Shown here piece after piece: positions 18,276 through 25,628 of a DNA stretch of 64,000 bases. Within the stretch, counting starts at the first letter, position 1. Each line of letters begins with the position of its first letter. Source of the stretch: Chryseobacterium sp. W4I1 (GTDB lineage Bacteria > Bacteroidota > Bacteroidia > Flavobacteriales > Weeksellaceae); contig NZ_JAUSXQ010000001.1 in NCBI RefSeq assembly GCF_030816115.1, positions 682,001 to 746,000 on the forward strand. Direction: 5' to 3'. The position numbers and the translations under genes are program-made. The notes beneath the pieces are model-generated. The model was given only the letters and a program-made list of their open reading frames with translations, had not been told where the DNA came from and did not search any database.

Positions 18276-18960
18276 AAGTCATCACTATCCATAATATAAG
18301 TCCACAGATAAGTAGCACACCCGATACAAGAATTAAAAATAGATACCCGGCACTTTTCCGGTTTACTTTCCATGTTTTTGGATCAATAAAATAATTCTGA
18401 AAAACCTGAGGGGCAATCTTCAGATCCGGTCGGAAAATACTGATCCCCTGAAGAAAATGAGCATATAAAATAAGACGGTCGCTGACTACATGCAGAGGAA
18501 GATTCATTTCAATCCGTAAAGCTGCTCTGCCTTCTTTTTCTGATGCCGTAAAAACCTCAAGCATTGGCATAACTCCACTGCTCGGTGGAAGAACTGATAA
18601 AACATCAAACTCTTTGCCTGAAGCAATAAGATCGGAATAAAGGATTTTACTTGCAATTTCACCTTTTGAATTACAGTAAAGAAGTCCCGTTTCATTAATA
18701 ATGATTTTGCTTGCTACAGGATTTCTTTTGATAATATAATGTTTTACAGAAGGAATAAGAATACCAAATCCTATCGGAAAACAGATCAGTACCGGAATAA
18801 GCATCACTTCAATTCCTCTTTTGTAGATTCCATAAGCGGGAAGAAGAATGAGAAATCCAAACCCCATAAGCATTACACCGTACAGCAATCCCTGGAGCAT
18901 CAACGTTGGAAACAGGCTGATTTTAGATTCTATACTTGGGAAAGACTTTTCAGAGTTCAT
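18268..18960 (-). CDS. Membrane protein of unknown function, tandem paralog 1
   Basis: A 230-residue protein with two N-terminal membrane helices (about 20-46 and 50-72), a soluble domain (about 75-198) and a third helix at the C terminus (203-228) that its downstream paralog lacks. Shared marks with the paralog are IINETG (87-92) and HFLQGISIFRPDLKI (168-182). The gene overlaps the next by 8 bases. The upstream 108 bases hold the CPBP protease promoter on the other strand; I found no TAnnTTTG box for this gene. Function unknown; two proteins made from overlapping genes suggest a heteromeric membrane complex, which is inference. Confidence 0.75.
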   Translation of the reverse strand: MNSEKSFPSIESKISLFPTLMLQGLLYGVMLMGFGFLILLPAYGIYKRGIEVMLIPVLICFPIGFGILIPSVKHYIIKRNPVASKIIINETGLLYCNSKGEIASKILYSDLIASGKEFDVLSVLPPSSGVMPMLEVFTASEKEGRAALRIEMNLPLHVVSDRLILYAHFLQGISIFRPDLKIAPQVFQNYFIDPKTWKVNRKSAGYLFLILVSGVLLICGLILWIVMTFA

Positions 18961-19011
18961 TTTTTACAGTGATTCGGATGGATAGGCGAAAATAAGTATT
19001 TCCTTTTTTAG

Positions 19012-19042
19012 TTGCCCAAGGCTTCCAAAAAAATTATCTTTG
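19012..19042 (+). promoter_or_regulatory. Full -33/-7 promoter for the CPBP protease gene
   Basis: TTG at 19012-19014, 20-base spacer, TATCTTTG at 19035-19042. This matches the Bacteroidota vegetative promoter very well and lies 26 bases before the ATG. Confidence 0.8.
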
Positions 19043-19068
19043 TTTCTATAAAATTTTAGAGGAAAAGT

Positions 19069-19899
19069 ATGGAAAATAGCAGGTATCCGAGGTTTACATT
19101 CACATGGATCGGCGGTCTTGTTTTACTGGCAGGATTATTTATAGGAACAGTGGCTGTTCATTTTTTCGGTAGTTTCTGGAAAATTGCTTTTAAAGAAAAC
19201 CTTGAGCTTAAAGATTGGTTTTTAATGGTAACGAATGCTGCAGGATTTCTCACTGCTATTGCCTTTTTCGATTTTTTTATCGTAAGACCTACTACCGGAA
19301 AAAAACTGAATTTCAACTTTTCTACAACAAATTTTTATACTTATCTCCTGATATTTCCCCTGATGATCGGGATGATGTTTATTTCAGAATTTATCACCTC
19401 TCTTATCCCAACTACAGGGCCATTTTGGGGGAAATACTATGAATTTTTTTCACAGCTTATGGAGCAGCTGACCTTTGAACCCGTGATTATGATCATCATG
19501 ACCGTAATCATAGCACCTATTTTTGAGGAAATAATTTTCAGAGGAATTATCCAGAAAGGATTGATCAATAAAGGAGTAGATCCAAAAAGAGCCATTTTTT
19601 ATGCATCCATTATCTTCGGGCTTGTACATGGGAATCCATGGCAGTTTGTAGGAGCAGTATTGCTGGGATGTGTATTGGGACTGGTATATTATAAAACGAA
19701 ATCGCTGCTGTTGCCAATGCTGTTGCATGGGTTTAATAACCTCTGTTCTTCTATGCTGGTTACTTATACCAAAAGCGAAAGTTTCGCAGATGCGTTCAAA
19801 ATTTCGGAATGGATTATTCTGGCCATTGGAGTTGTACTTTTTTCTTTGTTCTACTATCTTTTTATGAAAAAGTATAAAGTACATTACGCTGAAATTTAA
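19069..19899 (+). CDS. CPBP-family intramembrane metalloprotease
   Basis: Integral membrane protein of 276 residues with about eight hydrophobic segments and the CPBP (CAAX protease and bacteriocin-processing, Rce1/Abi) core: EEIIFRG (E153, E154, R158), FGLVHGN (H187) and LLHGFNN (H220, N224). These are the catalytic residues of the family, so proteolytic activity is likely. Substrates of such bacterial proteases are mostly unknown; some give bacteriocin immunity or process peptides. A full promoter precedes it. The rdgB gene follows 62 bases later without a terminator between them. Confidence 0.9.
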   Translation: MENSRYPRFTFTWIGGLVLLAGLFIGTVAVHFFGSFWKIAFKENLELKDWFLMVTNAAGFLTAIAFFDFFIVRPTTGKKLNFNFSTTNFYTYLLIFPLMIGMMFISEFITSLIPTTGPFWGKYYEFFSQLMEQLTFEPVIMIIMTVIIAPIFEEIIFRGIIQKGLINKGVDPKRAIFYASIIFGLVHGNPWQFVGAVLLGCVLGLVYYKTKSLLLPMLLHGFNNLCSSMLVTYTKSESFADAFKISEWIILAIGVVLFSLFYYLFMKKYKVHYAEI

Positions 19900-19961
19900 A
19901 AAAAGCAGACAGAAATAAAATTAACCGTAACAAAAGATACGGATAAAACAATTGAGCAAAA

Positions 19962-20549
19962 ATGAATATAGATATGGAATTATTGGTTGCCACACACAAC
20001 GTTCACAAAAAAGAAGAGATCCAGCAGATTCTGGGAAATGAGTTTACGGTAAAAAGCCTTACAGATTATAATATCCATGAAGAAATCGTGGAAGATGGCG
20101 ATTCTTTTAATGCCAATGCCCTGATCAAAGCAAAATACTGTTTTGAAAAAACAGGAATTCCAAGTTTAGGAGACGATAGCGGCCTTGTCGTTGAAGCTTT
20201 GGATGGCAGACCCGGAATTTTTTCCGCACGCTATGCAGGAGATCATGATTTTGCTAAAAACATAGAAAAAGTTTTAGGTGAACTGAAAGAAGAAGAAAAC
20301 AGGAAAGCCTATTTTATTACCGTTTTATGCTATTATGACCAAAATGGACCGAGATATTTTGAAGGAAGAGCTCACGGAAACATTTTGACTGAAAATAAAG
20401 GACATAAAGGTTTCGGCTATGATCCTATCTTCGTTCCTCAAGGATATGACAGAACCTTTGCAGAAATGAATCCTGAAGATAAAAACAAGATCAGCCACCG
20501 TAAACAGGCTTTAGATCTTTTCTTAGATTTTCTGAAAGTCAAAGATTAA
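19962..20549 (+). CDS. rdgB: XTP/dITP diphosphatase (RdgB/HAM1)
   Basis: House-cleaning nucleotide pyrophosphatase of 195 residues that hydrolyses non-canonical purine triphosphates (dITP, XTP) to monophosphates. Signatures are ATHNVHKKEE near the N terminus, GDDSGLVVEALDGRPGIFSARYAG, and GFGYDPIFVP with the C-terminal SHRKQA. The start could also be the second ATG at 19974, which gives the more usual MELLVATHN; the spacing to upstream sequence does not decide. It may be read through from the CPBP gene. Confidence 0.95.
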   Translation: MNIDMELLVATHNVHKKEEIQQILGNEFTVKSLTDYNIHEEIVEDGDSFNANALIKAKYCFEKTGIPSLGDDSGLVVEALDGRPGIFSARYAGDHDFAKNIEKVLGELKEEENRKAYFITVLCYYDQNGPRYFEGRAHGNILTENKGHKGFGYDPIFVPQGYDRTFAEMNPEDKNKISHRKQALDLFLDFLKVKD

Positions 20550-20629
20550 TCTCAGGAAAGGTTAGAAATACTGTTGATACTTTTCAAATTTAAATTTGAA
20601 TCTAAAATATATGTTTAGATTTTCTGTCG

Positions 20630-20637
20630 TACCTTTG
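20630..20637 (+). promoter_or_regulatory. -7 box TACCTTTG for rnz
   Basis: A perfect TAnnTTTG box lies 18 bases before the TTG start of RNase Z, predicting a very short leader of about a dozen bases. Confidence 0.6.
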
Positions 20638-20655
20638 TTATAATAAACTATTGAT

Positions 20656-21570
20656 TTGAGTACTTATTTAACGATATTAGGCTTTAATTCAGCTATTCCG
20701 ACGATCAATTCTTCGCCTACAGCCCAATTGCTGGAAATAGAAGAAAGACATTTTCTTATTGATTGTGGAGAAGGAACCCAGGTACAGCTGAGAAAGGCAA
20801 AAGCGAGATTTTCAAAGATCAATCATATCTTTATTTCACATTTACACGGTGACCATTGTTTCGGTCTACCGGGACTTATCGCTTCATTCCGTCTTCTTGG
20901 AAGGGACAATCCTCTCCATGTTTACGGCCCGAAAGGCATCAAGAAAATGCTCGAAACCATTTTCAAGATCACAGAAACTCACCGTGGATTTGATGTTATC
21001 TACCACGAGCTGGATAAAGATTATTCCGAAAAGATTTACGAAGACAGCAGGGTAGAGGTATACACTATTCCTCTTGATCACAGAATATACTGTAACGGTT
21101 ATCTTTTTAAAGAAAAACCAAAAGACAGGCATCTCAATATGCAGGAAATTGCCAAATACAGCGAAATAGAAACCTGCGATTATCATAATATAAAAGCAGG
21201 AAAAGATGTGGTGCTGAGTGATGGCTACGTTCTAAAAAATGAAATACTGACCCTTGATCCTGCGCCTCCGGTTTCCTACGCTTTCTGCAGTGATACCCGC
21301 TACCTCGAAAGTGTAATCCCGATCATTAAAAACGTGACTGTACTCTATCATGAGTCCACTTTTCTGCACGACCTTAAAGAAATGGCTGATTATACCGGGC
21401 ATTCCACAGCACTGGAAGCAGCACAAATAGCCCAGAAAGCCCAGGTCGGAAAACTGATTTTAGGACATTTTTCAAACAGATATGGAGATCTTACCGTATT
21501 TACGGATGAAGCCAGGAATGTTTTTCCCAACAGCTTCCTTCCCAAAGCGCTGGAAAGCGTAAAATTTTAA
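20656..21570 (+). CDS. rnz: Ribonuclease Z
   Basis: Metallo-beta-lactamase-fold endonuclease of 304 residues that trims tRNA 3' ends. The zinc motif SHLHGDHCFGLPG holds H62, H64, D66 and H67; more ligands are the Asp in FCSDTRY, the GHS of YTGHSTA, and LGHFSNRY near the end. The start is TTG at 20656: the protein then begins STYLTILGFNSAIP, as RNase Z does, and no ATG fits. Seven bases separate it from the next gene, so rnz, the TIGR02757 gene and the DUF1003 gene form an operon. Confidence 0.95.
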   Translation: MSTYLTILGFNSAIPTINSSPTAQLLEIEERHFLIDCGEGTQVQLRKAKARFSKINHIFISHLHGDHCFGLPGLIASFRLLGRDNPLHVYGPKGIKKMLETIFKITETHRGFDVIYHELDKDYSEKIYEDSRVEVYTIPLDHRIYCNGYLFKEKPKDRHLNMQEIAKYSEIETCDYHNIKAGKDVVLSDGYVLKNEILTLDPAPPVSYAFCSDTRYLESVIPIIKNVTVLYHESTFLHDLKEMADYTGHSTALEAAQIAQKAQVGKLILGHFSNRYGDLTVFTDEARNVFPNSFLPKALESVKF

Positions 21571-21577
21571 ACTTTGC

Positions 21578-22348
21578 ATGCTTAATTTTGAAGAATTAAA
21601 AAGCTTTTTGAACGAAAAAGCAGATCAGTACAACAGTCCGGATTTTATTCAGGATGATCCTATCCAGATCCCACACCGTTTTACCTTAAAGCAGGATATA
21701 GAGATTGCAGGATTTCTGGCGGCAACAATCTCATGGGGAAACCGGAAATCTATCATCAGATCAGCGGACAAAATGCTTGATATCATGGGAAACTCTCCTT
21801 ATGATTTTGTATTGAACCATTCTGAAAAAGATCTGGAAATCCTTCAGAATAAAAGTATACACCGAACTTTTAACGGTGAGGATTTTGCTTATTTTATCAG
21901 GCAGTTCAGTAAGATCTATAAAGAAAATGAAAGTCTTGAAAATTTATTTATGATAAAAGATCAGGAAACCAATTTTCAGCATGCCATTGAAAGATTCAGA
22001 AACAGCTTTCTGGAAACCGAAAAACACAGAAGCCATAAGCATATAAGCTCACCATACAAGAACTCTTCTTCCAAACGGATTATTATGTTCCTGCGCTGGA
22101 TGGTACGGAAAGATAAACATGGCGTAGATTTTGGTATTTGGGGAAATATAGATCAGAAACACCTATCTATTCCATTGGATGTACATACAGGAAATATATC
22201 GAGAAAACTTGGTTTGGTTTCAAGGACACAGAATGACTGGAAGACAGTGGAAGAGCTTGATCTGGCAATTAGAAAATTTGATGAAGATGATCCGGCTAAA
22301 TATGATTTTGCCTTATTTGGTCTCGGAGTCACCAAAGAACTCTTATAA
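21578..22348 (+). CDS. TIGR02757 (DUF2400) family protein
   Basis: A 256-residue cytosolic protein that fits the TIGR02757 family: FLAATISWGNRKSIIRSA near the N terminus, then FLRWMVRK and SIPLDVHTGNISRKLGL, with a closing DFALFGLGVTKEL. The family is thought to be related to helix-hairpin-helix DNA glycosylases, and the aspartate in LDVHTGN sits about where such enzymes keep a catalytic residue, but no activity is established. It starts seven bases after rnz and ends 13 bases before the DUF1003 gene. Confidence 0.88.
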   Translation: MLNFEELKSFLNEKADQYNSPDFIQDDPIQIPHRFTLKQDIEIAGFLAATISWGNRKSIIRSADKMLDIMGNSPYDFVLNHSEKDLEILQNKSIHRTFNGEDFAYFIRQFSKIYKENESLENLFMIKDQETNFQHAIERFRNSFLETEKHRSHKHISSPYKNSSSKRIIMFLRWMVRKDKHGVDFGIWGNIDQKHLSIPLDVHTGNISRKLGLVSRTQNDWKTVEELDLAIRKFDEDDPAKYDFALFGLGVTKELL

Positions 22349-22361
22349 AAAACAGGAAAAG

Positions 22362-22895
22362 ATGAAAAAAGAAAATGAAAAAACAGAGGTTTTAGAAAAA
22401 ATAGCGAACGGTATTACGTGGTGGGTAGGTTCTATTCCGTCACTTATTGTTCATACCTTATTTTTTATTACTTCATTTCTTCTGCCGATGCTCCATATAG
22501 TTGAGTTTGATAAAATGCTTCTCATTCTTACTACAGTAGTTTCACTGGAAGCTATTTATCTGGCTATTTTTATTCAAATGTCCGTTAATAAAAGCCATGA
22601 GAAAATTGAAGATATCCAGGAAGATATAGAAGACATCCAGGAAGATATCGAGGAGATCAGTGAAGATATTGAAGAGATTAGCGAGGATATTGAAGAGATC
22701 AATGAAGACATTGAAGACATCCAGGAAGATATTGAAGAGATCAATGAAGATGAAGATGATGAAGATCATAATGAGAGAGCTAAAAATGTGATTCTGAAAA
22801 GTAACGTAAGCTCCAACAAAAACGAGATCAAAGCTTTGAAAGACATTATCAGCCAGCTTCAGAATGAAATAGACCTTCTAAAAAAAGACGAATAA
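22362..22895 (+). CDS. DUF1003 membrane protein with heptad-repeat coiled coil
   Basis: A 177-residue protein starting at the ATG at 22362, preceded by AGGAAAAG; a longer frame from 22179 overlaps the previous gene and is rejected. Residues about 15-75 form two membrane helices with the DUF1003 look (WWVGSIPSLIVH, then MLLILTTVVSLEAIYLAIFIQMSVN). Then come seven tandem heptads of the type EDIQEDI / EEISEDI (about 83-131), an acidic DEDDEDH stretch and a second short coiled coil (SSNKNEIKALKDIISQLQNE). The cytosolic part should be a long, very acidic coiled-coil stalk. DUF1003 function is unknown. It is last in the rnz operon. Confidence 0.82.
   Translation: MKKENEKTEVLEKIANGITWWVGSIPSLIVHTLFFITSFLLPMLHIVEFDKMLLILTTVVSLEAIYLAIFIQMSVNKSHEKIEDIQEDIEDIQEDIEEISEDIEEISEDIEEINEDIEDIQEDIEEINEDEDDEDHNERAKNVILKSNVSSNKNEIKALKDIISQLQNEIDLLKKDE
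22608..22754 (+). repeat. Seven-unit 21-bp coding minisatellite
   Basis: Seven tandem 21-bp units of the form GAAGAnATCnnnGAAGATATn, each encoding one heptad. Units differ mainly at the middle triplets (CAG, AGT, AGC, AAT). The in-frame unit size allows copy-number change without frameshift. Confidence 0.9.
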
Positions 22896-22920
22896 GCATC
22901 CTTAATTAAAAAATATAACC

Positions 22921-22945
22921 AGACCGGCATAAGCCGGTCTTTTGC
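22921..22945 (+). terminator. Rho-independent terminator of the rnz operon
   Basis: Stem AGACCGGC (22921-22928) / GCCGGTCT (22933-22940), loop ATAA, then T run. Confidence 0.88.
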
Positions 22946-23074
22946 TTTTCTATACCTGAATTAAAATCCTACTAATTTTATGGAATATGTAATTATAAAA
23001 TATATTTTTTATGAATGTAAATGGTAAAATAAGGTTAAGTGCTCAAAAGGAATGTTTTTTATAGATATTTTTGT

Positions 23075-23082
23075 TACATTTG
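23075..23082 (+). promoter_or_regulatory. -7 box TACATTTG before the first anchor L gene
   Basis: A perfect TAnnTTTG box 17 bases before the ATG. A second match, TATTTTTG, overlaps just upstream at 23066-23073. Confidence 0.55.
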
Positions 23083-23098
23083 AACAAACAATAATAAA

Positions 23099-25456
23099 AT
23101 GTTCAATTATAGACTGAATAATTACTTTTTAGTTACCGTGTTTCTATTGGCTTCCATGTCCGTATTTTCTCAAAAAACGGGCAGAAAGCTGCAGCCTGAA
23201 AAATTTACTGCCCAGAGTAAAAAGGCAGGAGCATTTATAGACGTTAATGTACCTACTTATGCCCCTTCAAGTTTTACCATAGAGCAGATTGTGAAAAATG
23301 TGCTGATCTCAGGAGGATCGGTCTGTGCGGCCCCCAATGTGAGCAATGTAACGATTTCCCCGAATCAGCTGGCAACAGATACAGAAAGAGCATGGGGATA
23401 CTTCCATAAGGGAACGACCAATTTTCCTTTTACCGATGGAGTGGTTCTTGTTTCCGGTAAAGCAAGAAGAGCAGGAAACGGATTGGAAGGCACCTTAGGC
23501 GATGTTGTTCCCGGAGCGGGAATAAATGATCCTGATCTCGTGGCAGCTGTTAATCCGCCAGTGACCCTTAAAGATGTGGTGGCTTTAGAGTTTGATTTTG
23601 TTCCGAACAGCAATCAGGTGAAATTTAATTATTTATTTGCTTCAGAAGAATATACCAGCGGATATCCTTGTGGTGATTTTGCTGATAGTTTTGCGCTCCT
23701 GCTTAAAAAAGTAGGCGATCCTACCTATGAAAATTTAGCAGTCCTGCCCAACGGAGACGGACCTGTAAGTGTTACCAATATTATTCCGCTTGGAGTAGGA
23801 TGTGACGGGGAAACTCATAATGAACAGTACTTCGCGGGATTGAATACATTGAATGTAGAAACTAATTTCATAGGAAGAACCATACCGCTGACAGCGGTTG
23901 CTACCGTAATTCCAGGCCAGACTTATCATTTTAAAATGGTTTTGGCGGATGCTTCAGATAACGGTTATGATTCTGCTGTATTTCTGCAGGGAGGATCTTT
24001 TGATATCGGGATGACGATCGTGGATGGCAACGGGAATCCTCTTGGGGATACATTAAATATGTGTGATAATACACCACAGACTTTAAAAGCAATGGTGACC
24101 ACAGTTCCGGGAATGACCTACAAATGGTATAAAAACGGAGTGGTAATTCCTAATGCAACCAGTGCAGTATATATTGCTACTTCACCAGGCGTATATGAGG
24201 TAAAGACCTTTGTGGGCGGTACAGAATGCCAGAAAGCAAGTATTACCATTATTGGAGGAACTTCACCGGCGGCACAAAACGCAACATTGAAGCTTTGTGC
24301 CACCCCAACCAACAGTACTTTTAATCTTGAAGATTCAAAACCCCAGATAAGCACAACTCCGGGAGCGGTTTTTCGTTTCTATGCCAATCAGGCTGATGCG
24401 CAGGCTCAAAATAATAATTTTATTACTGGTCTGACAAATTACAATGGTACAGACGGACAAGTTATCTATGTTTTGGTCTCAAATGGAGCGTTCTGTAGTA
24501 AAATTGTGACTCTGACGTTGAAAAGAGAAGAAACACCAATAGCTCAACTAAGTGCACCGAGAATGAGGATCTGCGAAGGAGAATCTCTTGTAATAACAGC
24601 ATCCGGTGGGGTAACTTATCAGTGGGGAGATACTTCTTCTACAGGAGGGGTGAGAACCGTAAGTCCAACTCAGACTACTACTTATACAGTATATGCAATT
24701 GGTGCGCAGGGATGTAAATCTCTCCAGCCTGCTACTATTACCATTGATGTTATTCCAGCCATTGTTTCTTCATTGAAAGGCGGACAGATCTGTGAAGGAG
24801 ATTCAATTCTTCTGGATGCCGGATCAGGACCGGGATATACTTATGAATGGAGTACAGGAGAAACTACCCAGGCTATTAGCGTAGACACACCGGGAGAATA
24901 TATAGTAATCATCAGTAATGGAGTTTGTATCAAAGAATTCAGAACCCAGGTCATCCGTGCAGTAGTTCCCGAGATTATAAAAGTAGAGTATAACGATAAC
25001 GGAACCATGGTTCTTACAGCCAGCAATCCAAGTAATGGAACTTTAGAGTATTCAGTAGACAACGGATTTACATGGCAGGCTTCCAATGTATTTTCTAATG
25101 TTCCAAAAAATACAGTAATATCCATCCGTGTAAAAGTGAAAAATACCAGCTGTGTAGGATTCCTGGAATATTTTACATTTGTGATGAAGAATGTGATCAC
25201 ACCTAACGGAGACAACGTTAATGATATTATTGATTTCAGCGGGGTAAGCAGCTATAAAGACTTTAAAGGACTTGTTTTTGACCGCTATGGAAGAGAAGTT
25301 TTCAAAGCTGGAAAAACCAGGCCTTACTGGGATGGGTATTTCCAGGGGAAACGCCTTCCTACAGCATCTTATTGGTATCAGGTAACCTATCAGGATCCGG
25401 CAAGTAAACAGCCGGCAGTAAAAACCGGATGGATCCTTCTTAAAAACTTAGAATAA
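23099..25456 (+). CDS. Choice-of-anchor L surface protein, T9SS class B (array copy 1)
   Basis: Surface protein of 785 residues. A signal peptide (about 1-25, ending VFSQ) is followed by the choice-of-anchor L domain (about 40-305; GVVLVSGKARRAGN, ALEFDFVPNSNQVKFNYLFASEEY, DSFALLLKK). Ig/PKD-like modules follow (about 315-690), including ICEGESLVITASGGVTYQW and a second ICEGDSILLDAGSG module. The last 85 residues (from about 700, ITPNGDNVNDIIDFSG, to GWILLKN) are the gliding-motility-associated or class B sorting domain. It is the first of three tandem paralogs, each with its own -7 box and terminator. Class B cargo are often adhesins; no enzyme motif is present. Confidence 0.9.
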   Translation: MFNYRLNNYFLVTVFLLASMSVFSQKTGRKLQPEKFTAQSKKAGAFIDVNVPTYAPSSFTIEQIVKNVLISGGSVCAAPNVSNVTISPNQLATDTERAWGYFHKGTTNFPFTDGVVLVSGKARRAGNGLEGTLGDVVPGAGINDPDLVAAVNPPVTLKDVVALEFDFVPNSNQVKFNYLFASEEYTSGYPCGDFADSFALLLKKVGDPTYENLAVLPNGDGPVSVTNIIPLGVGCDGETHNEQYFAGLNTLNVETNFIGRTIPLTAVATVIPGQTYHFKMVLADASDNGYDSAVFLQGGSFDIGMTIVDGNGNPLGDTLNMCDNTPQTLKAMVTTVPGMTYKWYKNGVVIPNATSAVYIATSPGVYEVKTFVGGTECQKASITIIGGTSPAAQNATLKLCATPTNSTFNLEDSKPQISTTPGAVFRFYANQADAQAQNNNFITGLTNYNGTDGQVIYVLVSNGAFCSKIVTLTLKREETPIAQLSAPRMRICEGESLVITASGGVTYQWGDTSSTGGVRTVSPTQTTTYTVYAIGAQGCKSLQPATITIDVIPAIVSSLKGGQICEGDSILLDAGSGPGYTYEWSTGETTQAISVDTPGEYIVIISNGVCIKEFRTQVIRAVVPEIIKVEYNDNGTMVLTASNPSNGTLEYSVDNGFTWQASNVFSNVPKNTVISIRVKVKNTSCVGFLEYFTFVMKNVITPNGDNVNDIIDFSGVSSYKDFKGLVFDRYGREVFKAGKTRPYWDGYFQGKRLPTASYWYQVTYQDPASKQPAVKTGWILLKNLE

Positions 25457-25476
25457 TTTATTTATCTAATATGTAT

Positions 25477-25507
25477 AAAGACTGGCATTTTTGCCAGTCT
25501 TTTTTAT
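25477..25507 (+). terminator. Rho-independent terminator
   Basis: Stem AAAGACTGGCA (25477-25487) / TGCCAGTCTTT (25492-25502), loop TTTT, T run after. It separates array copies 1 and 2. Confidence 0.9.
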
Positions 25508-25604
25508 TGTTTTTGTATAAAGTGAGTTTATATGTTAAGATAAATAAACTTGTATTAATGATAATGTAAATTATGTTAATTTAAATTTTAATCAAAAAAA
25601 ATAG

Positions 25605-25612
25605 TATTTTTG
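25605..25612 (+). promoter_or_regulatory. -7 box TATTTTTG before the second anchor L gene
   Basis: A TAnnTTTG match 17 bases before the ATG, the same distance as in array copy 1. Confidence 0.55.
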
Positions 25613-25628
25613 TTTAAAATACTATAAA

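Noticed and set aside
19450-19884. Minus-strand frame of 144 codons in the CPBP gene
   Set aside because: Fully antisense to a well-supported membrane protease.
22179-22361. Longer form of the DUF1003 protein
   Set aside because: It overlaps the TIGR02757 gene by 170 bases in another frame and lacks family likeness; ATG at 22362 has a good upstream AGGAAAAG.
22608-22754. CRISPR array
   Set aside because: Units are contiguous, 21 bp, coding and without spacers.
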